Assembly: GCF_007827955.1 (NCBI RefSeq)
Contig: NZ_VITR01000004.1
Coordinates: forward strand, 323,099-387,098
DNA from: Nitrospirillum pindoramense
GTDB taxonomy: Bacteria; Pseudomonadota; Alphaproteobacteria; Azospirillales; Azospirillaceae
DNA length: 64,000 nt
Direction: 5' to 3'
Under the pieces are notes generated by a model. That model saw nothing but the letters and a program-made list of their open reading frames with translations, had not been told where the DNA came from and searched no databases. Below, piece after piece: positions 47,986 through 55,960 of the stretch (position 1 is the stretch's first letter; each line of letters starts with the position of its first letter). The translations under genes were made by a program, and so were the position numbers.

Positions 47986-49098
47986 ATGGATATGAGCATG
48001 CGCAAAGGGACGCCGCTGTCGGGGCCCCTGGCGGGCGTCACCTTGGGCCGGCCCATGGCCCTGTCGCTGGCGGTGGTGGCTCTGGCCGCGCTGGCCCCCT
48101 GGCTGGTGTCGGCTTATGAGCTGAACCTGCTGGCCCGCTTCCTGGCCATGGCGCTGCTGGCCATGGGCCTGGTGCTGGTCTGGGGCCAGGGCGGGGTGCT
48201 GAGCCTGGGCCAGGGCGTGTTCTTCGGCCTGGGCGGCTATGCCATCGCCATGCACATGAAGCTGGCGGCGCTGGGCGACGGCGATCTGCCCGACTTCATG
48301 GTGTGGAGCGGGCTGGACGCCCTGCCCTGGTGGTGGGTGCCGTTCAAAAGCCCCCTGGTCGCCATCCTGGGCGTGGTGCTGGTGCCGGGCGTGGTGGCGG
48401 CCCTGTTCTCCTGGGCGGTGTTCCGGCGGCGGGTGGGTGGCGTCTATTTCGCCCTGATCACCCAGGCGCTGGCGCTGGCCTTCGCCACCCTGCTGATCAG
48501 CCAGCAACCCTCCACCGGCGGCTTCAACGGCCTGACGGATTTCCAGACCGTGATGGGGGTGGATCTGGGCACGCCGGCGGCGGCGCATGGCCTGTACTGG
48601 CTGACCCTGGCCCTGGTGGTGGGGGTGTTCGTGGCGTTGCGCGCCCTCATGACGTCGCGCTACGGCACGCTGCTGCGCGCCATCCGCGATGGTGAGAACC
48701 GCATCCGCTTCCTGGGCTACGACCCCACGCCGTTCAAGGTGGTGGCCTTCACCATCGGCGCCGTTCTGGCCGGCCTGGCCGGAGCGCTGTTCACCCTGCA
48801 CGCCGGCGTGGTGTCGCCGGCGCTGGTGGGCGTGGTGCCCTCCATCGAGATGGTCATCTGGGTGGCGGTGGGCGGGCGCAACAGCCTGGCCGGCGCCATT
48901 GCCGGCACCCTGGCCGTCAACCTGGCCAAGGATGGCGTCAGCAGCGCCTTCCCCGACCTGTGGCTCTACGCCCTGGGCCTGGTGTTCGTGCTGGTGGTGA
49001 CCCTGCTGCCTGGCGGCCTGGCCGGCCTGGTGGCCGACGCCGGTGGCACCACCTGGGGGCGGCGGCTGAAAACCTTGATCATGGGTGAAGCGAAATGA
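47986..49098 (+). CDS. urtC: Urea ABC transporter permease UrtC
   Basis: A 370-aa LivM-type permease. Hydrophobic helices throughout, with LVWGQGGVLSLGQGVFFGLGGY, FALITQALALAFATLLISQQPSTGGFNGLTDF and RAIRDGENRIRFLGYDP (EAA-like loop) as in UrtC. The start at 47986 is set by a near-consensus AAGGAGG five bases upstream; the frame is open far upstream through urtB but that is not protein-like. Its end overlaps urtD by 4 bases. Confidence 0.94.
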   Translation: MDMSMRKGTPLSGPLAGVTLGRPMALSLAVVALAALAPWLVSAYELNLLARFLAMALLAMGLVLVWGQGGVLSLGQGVFFGLGGYAIAMHMKLAALGDGDLPDFMVWSGLDALPWWWVPFKSPLVAILGVVLVPGVVAALFSWAVFRRRVGGVYFALITQALALAFATLLISQQPSTGGFNGLTDFQTVMGVDLGTPAAAHGLYWLTLALVVGVFVALRALMTSRYGTLLRAIRDGENRIRFLGYDPTPFKVVAFTIGAVLAGLAGALFTLHAGVVSPALVGVVPSIEMVIWVAVGGRNSLAGAIAGTLAVNLAKDGVSSAFPDLWLYALGLVFVLVVTLLPGGLAGLVADAGGTTWGRRLKTLIMGEAK

Positions 49099-49901
49099 AC
49101 GCGCAGGCGACCGCGTCCCATATCGGCACCACCGCCCCCGCCAGCACCCTGCTGCTGGCGGTGGATGGGGTGACGGTGGACTTCGATGGCTTCAAGGCCC
49201 TGAACGGCTTCAGCCTGACCCTGGACCGGGGCACCCTGCGGGTGCTGATCGGCCCCAACGGGGCGGGCAAGTCCACCCTGTGCGACGCCATCATCGGCCG
49301 GGTGCGGGCCACCAGCGGCCGGGTGATCTTCAAGGACCAGGACATCACCCACCTGCCGGAGCATGAGATCGTGCGCCGGGGCATCTGCCGCAAGTTCCAG
49401 ACGCCGGGCGTGCTGCCCGGCCTGTCGGTGGTGGACAACCTGATGATCGCCGCCAAGCGTGACCGGCGCTGGTGGTCAACCTTCCGCCACGGCGTGGCGG
49501 CGGAGGAGAAGGCCCGCGTGGCCGACATATTGGAGACCATCGGTCTGGCCGACCGTGCCGCCGCCCCCGCCGGCCATTTGGCGCATGGCGAGAAGCAATG
49601 GCTGGAGATCGGCATGGTGGTGGCCACACGCGCCGACCTGCTGTTGCTGGATGAGCCCACCGCCGGCATGGGCCCGGCGGAGACCAGCCAGACGGCGGCC
49701 CTGATCCGCCGCCTGGTGGGCCAGCACGCCGTCCTGGTCATCGACCATGACATGAGCTTCCTGGAGCAGTTGGACGCCCGCGTCACCGTCATGCACCAGG
49801 GCCAGTTCCTGAAGGAAGGCAGCGTGGCCGCCATCCGCGCCGACGCGGACGTCGCCGCCGTCTATCTGGGCCGCGCCAAGGAGGACACCCATCATGGCTG
49901 A
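49095..49901 (+). CDS. urtD: Urea ABC transporter ATP-binding protein UrtD
   Basis: A 268-aa ABC ATPase of the LivG/UrtD type. Walker A GPNGAGKST (near residue 57), the signature-like LAHGEKQWLEIGM, Walker B LLLLDEPTAGM and the switch His in VIDHDMSFLE. The signature LAHGE in place of LSGGQ is normal for UrtD. It pairs with UrtE to power UrtBC. The ATG overlaps the urtC stop (ATGA). Confidence 0.95.
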   Translation: MNAQATASHIGTTAPASTLLLAVDGVTVDFDGFKALNGFSLTLDRGTLRVLIGPNGAGKSTLCDAIIGRVRATSGRVIFKDQDITHLPEHEIVRRGICRKFQTPGVLPGLSVVDNLMIAAKRDRRWWSTFRHGVAAEEKARVADILETIGLADRAAAPAGHLAHGEKQWLEIGMVVATRADLLLLDEPTAGMGPAETSQTAALIRRLVGQHAVLVIDHDMSFLEQLDARVTVMHQGQFLKEGSVAAIRADADVAAVYLGRAKEDTHHG

Positions 49902-50616
49902 ACCGTTGCTGACGCTCACCGGGGCGGCGACATCCTATGGCCAGAGCCAGGTCCTATGGGACATCGACCTGGTGGTGCCCGCCGGCGGCGCCGTGGCGCT
50001 GATCGGCCGCAACGGCGTGGGCAAGACCACCTTGCTAAAAACCATCATCGGCGCCCAGCGCCTGACCACCGGCCGCATGACCTTCCAGGGCCGGGACGTC
50101 AGCGCCCTGGGGCCGCACCAGCGCGCCCGCGCCGGCATCGGCTACGTCCCCCAGGGCCGCCACATCTTCCCCCACCTGACGGTTCGGGAGAATTTGGAAA
50201 CCGGCCTGTCCGCCCTGGCCGGCCGCGGCGGCGGGGCGATGAAGGCGGGCGTGCCCGACCACATCTTCGACCTGTTCCCCAAGCTGGCGCAGATCATCAA
50301 CCGCAAGGGCGGCGTGCTCAGCGGTGGGGAGCAGCAGCAACTGGCCATCGGACGCGCCCTGGCGGGCCAGCCCAGCCTGCTGCTGCTGGACGAACCGACG
50401 GAGGGCATCCAGCCCTCCGTGGTCCAGCAGATCGAGGACGCCCTGCGCCGCATCCGCGCCGACCTGGGCGTCACCGTCCTGATCGTGGAGCAGTACCTGG
50501 ACTTCGCCTGGTCCTTCGCCGACAGCTACCGCGTCATGCAACGTGGCCGCATCATCCGCGCCGGCAGCACACGCGAGAAGACGGCGGCGGAGGTGGCGCA
50601 CTTGGTGAATATTTGA
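49894..50616 (+). CDS. urtE: Urea ABC transporter ATP-binding protein UrtE
   Basis: A 240-aa ABC ATPase of the LivF/UrtE type. Walker A GRNGVGKTT, the UrtE-style YVPQGRHIFPHLTVRENL Q-loop, signature LSGGEQQQLAIGRAL, Walker B LLLLDEPTEGIQPSVV and VEQYLDFAWSFADSY (the family version of the H-loop). It overlaps urtD by 8 bases and ends the operon. There is no urease gene after it, and the downstream toxin gene is convergent. Confidence 0.95.
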   Translation: MAEPLLTLTGAATSYGQSQVLWDIDLVVPAGGAVALIGRNGVGKTTLLKTIIGAQRLTTGRMTFQGRDVSALGPHQRARAGIGYVPQGRHIFPHLTVRENLETGLSALAGRGGGAMKAGVPDHIFDLFPKLAQIINRKGGVLSGGEQQQLAIGRALAGQPSLLLLDEPTEGIQPSVVQQIEDALRRIRADLGVTVLIVEQYLDFAWSFADSYRVMQRGRIIRAGSTREKTAAEVAHLVNI

Positions 50617-50623
50617 GGCTCAG

Positions 50624-51043
50624 TCAGGGAGCCCATGGATTGACCAGCGACACGCCACAGCCCGAGAAATCATCGATATTACGTGTTGCTACTGTGGCGG
50701 CGAGCGAGTGGGCAATCGCTGCGATTTGGGCATCAAGGGCGGAGATGGGGCGCCCAGCCTGGCGTCTCACTGTGGTGATGCCCGCGAATGAAATCGCGGC
50801 TTGAGTGTCGAAGGGCAATATTCGGCCGGCGAAGTCGGCGACGAACATCTGTAGCGCGGCATTCTCCAAGCCAGCCCGCCGACGTCCCTCTGGGAGCAGG
50901 GCGACGCCTGATAGAATTTCAGCCTGGGTGATGGTGGTGGTGAACAATAAGGACGGGGGTTGTTGGCCAAGCCAACGCAAAACAGCATCCGATGGCGCCG
51001 GACGCATCAGCTCCGATAACACGTTGGTATCAAGAATAATCAT
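50624..51043 (-). CDS. PIN-domain toxin (FitB/VapC-like)
   Basis: A 139-aa PIN-domain ribonuclease. The acidic residues Asp5 (ILDTNVLSE), Glu42 (TQAEILSG), Asp104 (ALDAQIAA) and Asp124 (NIDDF) form the expected Mg-binding set. Length and the motif TRNIDDFSG fit FitB-type VapC. Such toxins cut tRNA or other RNA when freed from the antitoxin. It overlaps the antitoxin gene upstream by 4 bases (ATGA) and is convergent with urtE. Confidence 0.92.
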   Translation of the reverse strand: MIILDTNVLSELMRPAPSDAVLRWLGQQPPSLLFTTTITQAEILSGVALLPEGRRRAGLENAALQMFVADFAGRILPFDTQAAISFAGITTVRRQAGRPISALDAQIAAIAHSLAATVATRNIDDFSGCGVSLVNPWAP

Positions 51044-51291
51044 TCCGGGAAGCTAGGCGGATTACGTAACGGCTCACGTGGCGGCAACGCCAGCTCCACG
51101 CCGCCAAACGGGGCGAAGCGACGGCGGATCGATCCTGCCAAATCAGCCGGGGCCGGCGGCAGATCATGGACCAGAACGGCTTGAAGGATGTGCCGTGCCT
51201 CTTCCTCCATCGAGCGTCCATGGTCCGCCGCCTGGGCCCGTAGGCGGCTCTCCAACGGTTCTTCCATGTTTCGGATAGTAAGGCTGGCCAC
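51040..51291 (-). CDS. Ribbon-helix-helix antitoxin (FitA-like)
   Basis: An 83-aa antitoxin. The N-terminus (MASLTIRNMEEPLESRLRAQAADHGRSMEEEARHIL) is the FitA/CopG ribbon-helix-helix domain that dimerises and binds the operon promoter. The C-terminal part (PPADLAGSIRRRFAPFGGVELALP) would plug the PIN active site. Start: GTG at 51291 with GGAG 6 bases upstream gives the exact family N-terminus; a TTG four codons earlier is less likely. Probably autoregulated with the toxin. Confidence 0.9.
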   Translation of the reverse strand: MASLTIRNMEEPLESRLRAQAADHGRSMEEEARHILQAVLVHDLPPAPADLAGSIRRRFAPFGGVELALPPREPLRNPPSFPE

Positions 51292-51390
51292 GGCATACTC
51301 CAATTATGATGCGTGATGGAAAGTTTAGGCGTTAACGTCTCCCGCAGCAATGTGGGCCGATATGAAGCTTATCCGATTGCGATGGGACCT

Positions 51391-52335
51391 CTATCCCGCC
51401 ATCACCCTTACCGCCACGGCCGCCGCTGATGCCCGGTTCTCCACCCCCAGCTTCACGAACACCTGTTCCAGGTGCTTGTTCACCGTGCGGGGGCTGATGC
51501 CCAGGATGTCGCTGATGTCGCGGTTGGATTTGCCGTGGGCGATCCACACCAGCACTTCGGCCTCACGCGCCGTCAGGCCCAGGGCCTGTTGCAGGGCGCG
51601 TTCCGCGCGGCCGGCGCCAGTCTCGCTGATGCGGAACAGGAACTCGTCGGGTTCCGTCTGGCTGAGGTAGGCGACCTCCAGCCGGCGGGTATCGTTCGCG
51701 TCAGGGCCGTCGATCAGGATGGCCGGCGCGCTGTCACGGCGCAGCTGGGCCAGACGCTCCGCCACCGCCGGGGGCAGGCGGTTGGGGGTGTTCCCGCCGG
51801 ACCCATCATCGGGGAAGAAGACCGCCAGCAGGCGCTGGGCCTGGGGCGTGCACCAGCGCAGGGTGCCGCGGGCGTCGGTCGCCAGCAGATAGCGGCCGGT
51901 GGTGTCCAGAGCCACCTGGGCGCCATAGGCCACGCGGGCGTTGGCCAGGTGCACGCGGATGCGGGCCATCAGCTCATCCACCACGATGGGCTTGGTGACA
52001 TAGTCGACGCCGCCGGCCTGCAGGCCCTGCACCACATGCTCCGTCTCACTGAGGCCGGTCATGAAGATGACGGGCAGGTGGGCCAGGGCCTGATCGCGCT
52101 TCAGCTGGCGGCAGGTCTCGAACCCGTCCAGACCGGGCATGACGGCGTCCATCAGCACCAGGTCCGGCGTCACCTGCTCCAGCAGCGCAAGGGCGCTTTC
52201 GCCGTCCGTTGCCACCAGCACGGTCAGGCCCGCCTGATCCAGGGCGTCGGTCAGGAAGCCCAGGGTTTCCGGCGTGTCGTCCACCACCAGCACGGTGTCC
52301 CGGCGACCGGGAGTGGCCTGGAGGGCATCAGTCAT
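51391..52335 (-). CDS. LuxR-type response regulator coupled to the NCS1 sensor kinase
   Basis: A 314-aa regulator. Receiver domain (LVVDDTPETLG, phospho-Asp in LVLMDAVMPGLDG near residue 61, Thr in IFMTGLSE, Lys in YVTKPI), then a linker of about 110 residues with a PAS-like feel (GRYLLATDARGTLRWCTPQAQRLL), then a LuxR/FixJ helix-turn-helix (LTAREAEVLVWIAHGKSNRDISDILGISPRTV). The ATG at 52335 has GGAG 7 bases upstream and lies 8 bases inside the end of the kinase gene, so they are coupled. I infer that it is the kinase's cognate partner and controls urt and/or the porin. Confidence 0.92.
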   Translation of the reverse strand: MTDALQATPGRRDTVLVVDDTPETLGFLTDALDQAGLTVLVATDGESALALLEQVTPDLVLMDAVMPGLDGFETCRQLKRDQALAHLPVIFMTGLSETEHVVQGLQAGGVDYVTKPIVVDELMARIRVHLANARVAYGAQVALDTTGRYLLATDARGTLRWCTPQAQRLLAVFFPDDGSGGNTPNRLPPAVAERLAQLRRDSAPAILIDGPDANDTRRLEVAYLSQTEPDEFLFRISETGAGRAERALQQALGLTAREAEVLVWIAHGKSNRDISDILGISPRTVNKHLEQVFVKLGVENRASAAAVAVRVMAG

Positions 52336-55300
52336 GGCCATGCTCCACCCGGTCCTGTCCATCACCTGTACTGCCATCACTCCCTCCCGTCTGCGTCCGT
52401 GCCGCCTCCAGCACCGCCATATAGCGCTTCAGGTCAAAGGCGCGCACCAGAGTGCGCAGCTGGGCGGCGAAGGCGGCGGTGGCCACGTCCTCCGTCTCCA
52501 GCTCGCGCAGCTTGGCCTCGATGCCGCGCACATGGCCGATGCGGCCCAGCTGCCACAGCGCTTCCAGATGCGGCTGGGCCAGGGCCGGCAGAACATCGGG
52601 GGGCGCGGCGGGCGCGGGTGCTGCGGCCGGGGCGTACAGCCACTCCAGGCCCAGCAGCGCGCCGATGCGTTCCAGCAGCACGTCCATGTCCACCGGCTTG
52701 ATGACGAAGGCGTCGTGCGCGGCACTGCCGCCATCCTCCCCGCCTGTGGCGGCGCGGCCGGGGGTGTAGTCGTGGGCGTTGGCCGAGACCATCATGATCT
52801 TCAGACGCGGCAGGTCGAGGTCGCGCAGGGCCGCCGCCGCCTCCCACCCCGTCATGTGGGGCATGGAGATGTCCAGCAAGGCCAGGTCCGGCCGGCACTC
52901 CCGCGCCAGGTCCACGCATTCCCGCCCGTCGCGGGCGTCGAACAGCAGGAAGTCCAGCGGCCGCAGCAGGTTCTGGATCAGGGCCAGATGGTCGGGGTCG
53001 TCGTCGGCCACCAGCACCCGCAGGCGCGGGCCTGCATAGCCGTGGATGGTCCGGGCCGCCGGCGGGTCGTCCGGGCCGGACTGCGCCTCCGACAACAGCA
53101 GGCGCACGGTGAAGGTGCTGCCCTGCCCCGGCGTGCTGGCGACGGCGATCTCCCCACCCATGATGCGGGTCAGCAGGCGGGTGATGGTCAGGCCCAGGCC
53201 GGTGCCGGGTACGGCGCGGGCGTTGGCCATCCGCCCCCGCTCGAACGGTTCGAAGATGCGCTCCCTGTCCTCGGGCAGGATGCCGAAACCGGTGTCCGAC
53301 ACCTCGAACTCCGCCACCTGGCTGCGATAGCGCACGCGCAGGGTGGCATGGCCCTGGACCGTGTATTTCAGGGCGTTGGACAGCAGGTTGATCAGGATCT
53401 GGCGCAGGCGCTTCTGGTCGGTATGAACGAAGGCCGGCAGGTAGGCCGGACGGTCGTAATGGAACTGGATGCCCTTGGCGGCGGCCTGCAGGCGGAACAT
53501 GTCCACGATCTGGTCCAGGAACTCCACCAGCCGCACCTTGTCGCGGGTCAGGCGCAACAGGCCGCTTTCGATCTTGCTGATGTCCAGCAGGCCGTCCACC
53601 AGGTTGGACAGGTGTTCCGCGCTGCGGCGGATGACGCGCACCCCGTCGGGGTTGCGGATGCTGGCGTCGCGTTCCAGCAACTGGGCATAGCCGAAGATGG
53701 CATTCAGCGGCGTGCGGATCTCATGACTGATGCCGATGATATAGCGGCTCTTGGCCACGTTGGCCGCCTCCGCCACCTCCTTGGCCTTCTGCAGGGCGGC
53801 GTCGGTGCGCTCATGCGCCTCGATCTCCTCCATCAGCATGCCGGTCTGGCGCGCCGTCTCCTCCTCCGCCACGCGGCGGCTTTCCAGGGCCAGCACCAGC
53901 AGCCAGGCGGCGACGCCGGAGACGATCAGCAGGGCGAAGAAGACGATCCATAGGGTGGTGGCGACCACGCCGCGCACCTCCGGTACGGCAGCGCCATATT
54001 GCATGCCGATGAAGGACAGCAGGCCGCCGTTGACCAGGGTGAAGACCGCCATCACCCCCAGGAAACGGGCGGTACGGGTGCGCACGCCGCCCGCCATGCG
54101 GCTGGGCAGCAGGGCCTCCATCAGACGGGCCAGCTGGTCGGTGATGCGGCTCTCTTTCTTGCACAGATCGTGGCAGCGGCTTTCCAGCGTACAGCACAGG
54201 GAACAGATGGCCCCGGCATAGGCGGGGCAATGGGCCATGTCCCGCCGCTCGAACACGTTCTCGCAGATGACGCAGCGGACCTCCGCCGCGTCGGCGGGCA
54301 GGTCGGTGTCGGGCCGCGCCAGGTAAAAGCGGCCCCGGGTGGCCTTGGCGATCAGGGGGGCGGTGACGAAGGCCACGCCCAGGCCGATGAACGGCGCCAT
54401 GGCGTGGGGCAAGGGCCCCAGCAGCGGCCCGAAGGCGCCCAGCGAGGCGAGGGTGGAGGCCACGACCGACAGGGCCATGGCGCCCACGCCCACCGGGTTG
54501 ATGTCGTAGAGGTGGGCGCGCTTGAACTCGATGCCCGGCGGGCTCAGGCCCAGGGGCTTGTTGACCACCAGGTCGGCGGTCAGCGCCCCGATCCAGCCGG
54601 CGGCGAAGTTGGCATACAGGCCCAGGATGCCGCCGATCACCCGGAAGATGCCCAGCTCCATCAACATCAGGGCCAGGATGACGTTGAACACCAGCCAGAC
54701 GACGCGGCCGGGATGGCTGTGCGTCAGGCGGGAGAAGAAGTTGGACCAGGCGATGGACCCGGCATAGGCGTTGGTGACGTTGATCTTGATCTGGCAGACG
54801 ACGACGAAGATGCCGGTCAGCACCAGGGCGGCCGTAGGCGATGACAGCATCTCCTGGAAGGCGATGTAGAACACCTCCGTCGGCTGGGTCGATTGTTCCG
54901 CCGAGAGGCCGTGGCGCAAGGCCACCACCGCCAGGAAGGACCCGGCCAGCAGCTTCAGACCGCCCATGGCGACCCAGCCCGGCCCGGTGGTGATCAGCGC
55001 CGCCCACCAGGCCCAGCGTCCGGTCTTGCGCAGGGTGGGCAGGAAACGCAGATAGTCCGCCTGCTCCCCGATCTGGGGCAGCAGGGACAGCAGCATGCTG
55101 GCCGCCATGCTGAACAGCAGCGGGTCGATATGGCCGTCGGCATGGCCCAACGCGCCGGGAAAGTCCCGCCAGGCCGCCAAATCCGCGCCGTGGTTCAGCG
55201 CCAGATAGGCCAGAGGCGCCAGTTGCAGCAGCAGCCAGAGGGGCTGGGTCAGCAGCTGCATGCGGCTGATCAGGCGGATGCCATAGACGGCGATGGGGAT

Positions 55301-55780
55301 GACGACCAGGGAACTGACGATGTGGGCCAGCCACAGCGGGATGCCCAGCGCCATCTGCAGCGCGGCCGACATGATGCTGGCCTCGATGGAGAACAGCAGG
55401 AAGGTGAAGCTGGCGTAGATCAGGGAGGTGAGCGTGGACCCCAGATAGCCGAAGCCGGCGCCGCGGGTCAGCAGGTCGATGTCCACACCATAGCGGGCGG
55501 CGTAATAGGTGATGGGCAAGCCCACCAGGAACATCAGGACGGCGACGGCCAGGATGGCGGCACTGGCGTTGGCATAGCCGTAGGTCAGGGTGGCGCTGCC
55601 GCCGATGGCCTCGCAGGCCAGGAAACTGATGGCGCCGAAGGCGGTGTTGGCCACGCGGAACGACGACCAGCGCCGTGCCCGCGTGGCAGTGAAGCGCAGG
55701 GCGTAATCCTCCAGCGTCTGGCTGGCGGCCAGCTGGTTGTACTGCCGCCGTTCCCTGACGATCCGCTGCCGCGCGCTCAT
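52328..55780 (-). CDS. NCS1 permease-like / Cys-cluster / histidine kinase / receiver fusion
   Basis: A 1150-aa transporter-kinase fusion. Residues 20-490 are a 12-helix NCS1 (cytosine/purine-allantoin) permease-like domain (AFGAISFLACEAIGGSATL, INVTNAYAGSIAWSNFFSR). Residues about 502-540 form an eight-Cys cluster, C-x2-C-x11-C-x7-C-x2-CC-x5-C-x3-C. Two more helices follow, then HisKA (IGISHEIRTPLNAIFGYAQ), HATPase (NALKYT, DTGFGIL, GTGLGLTITR), a receiver (VLVADDDPDHL, phospho-Asp in LALLDISMP), and a C-terminal helical tail (about 100 residues). It probably senses a nitrogenous small molecule by binding or transport, as CbrA does for histidine with a different permease fold (known precedent). 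The start at 55780 has a GGCGGGGG ribosome site. It overlaps the response regulator by 8 bases. Confidence 0.92.
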   Translation of the reverse strand: MSARQRIVRERRQYNQLAASQTLEDYALRFTATRARRWSSFRVANTAFGAISFLACEAIGGSATLTYGYANASAAILAVAVLMFLVGLPITYYAARYGVDIDLLTRGAGFGYLGSTLTSLIYASFTFLLFSIEASIMSAALQMALGIPLWLAHIVSSLVVIPIAVYGIRLISRMQLLTQPLWLLLQLAPLAYLALNHGADLAAWRDFPGALGHADGHIDPLLFSMAASMLLSLLPQIGEQADYLRFLPTLRKTGRWAWWAALITTGPGWVAMGGLKLLAGSFLAVVALRHGLSAEQSTQPTEVFYIAFQEMLSSPTAALVLTGIFVVVCQIKINVTNAYAGSIAWSNFFSRLTHSHPGRVVWLVFNVILALMLMELGIFRVIGGILGLYANFAAGWIGALTADLVVNKPLGLSPPGIEFKRAHLYDINPVGVGAMALSVVASTLASLGAFGPLLGPLPHAMAPFIGLGVAFVTAPLIAKATRGRFYLARPDTDLPADAAEVRCVICENVFERRDMAHCPAYAGAICSLCCTLESRCHDLCKKESRITDQLARLMEALLPSRMAGGVRTRTARFLGVMAVFTLVNGGLLSFIGMQYGAAVPEVRGVVATTLWIVFFALLIVSGVAAWLLVLALESRRVAEEETARQTGMLMEEIEAHERTDAALQKAKEVAEAANVAKSRYIIGISHEIRTPLNAIFGYAQLLERDASIRNPDGVRVIRRSAEHLSNLVDGLLDISKIESGLLRLTRDKVRLVEFLDQIVDMFRLQAAAKGIQFHYDRPAYLPAFVHTDQKRLRQILINLLSNALKYTVQGHATLRVRYRSQVAEFEVSDTGFGILPEDRERIFEPFERGRMANARAVPGTGLGLTITRLLTRIMGGEIAVASTPGQGSTFTVRLLLSEAQSGPDDPPAARTIHGYAGPRLRVLVADDDPDHLALIQNLLRPLDFLLFDARDGRECVDLARECRPDLALLDISMPHMTGWEAAAALRDLDLPRLKIMMVSANAHDYTPGRAATGGEDGGSAAHDAFVIKPVDMDVLLERIGALLGLEWLYAPAAAPAPAAPPDVLPALAQPHLEALWQLGRIGHVRGIEAKLRELETEDVATAAFAAQLRTLVRAFDLKRYMAVLEAARTQTGGSDGSTGDGQDRVEHGHD

Positions 55781-55960
55781 GCCCCCGCCGTCCCGCCCAT
55801 CATGGCCACACTCCCTCCCCGCTCCCCGCCCCATGGCAAGCCCGGAAGTGTGGACGATGGGGTGGCCAAATCAAGGACCAGGGTAGCGGGCCGCCGCCCG
55901 CCACCGTAGGGGGCGTTTGACGTATGGCGCCTTGGGCTGGGAGGCCGGCGGCCGCCGCCG

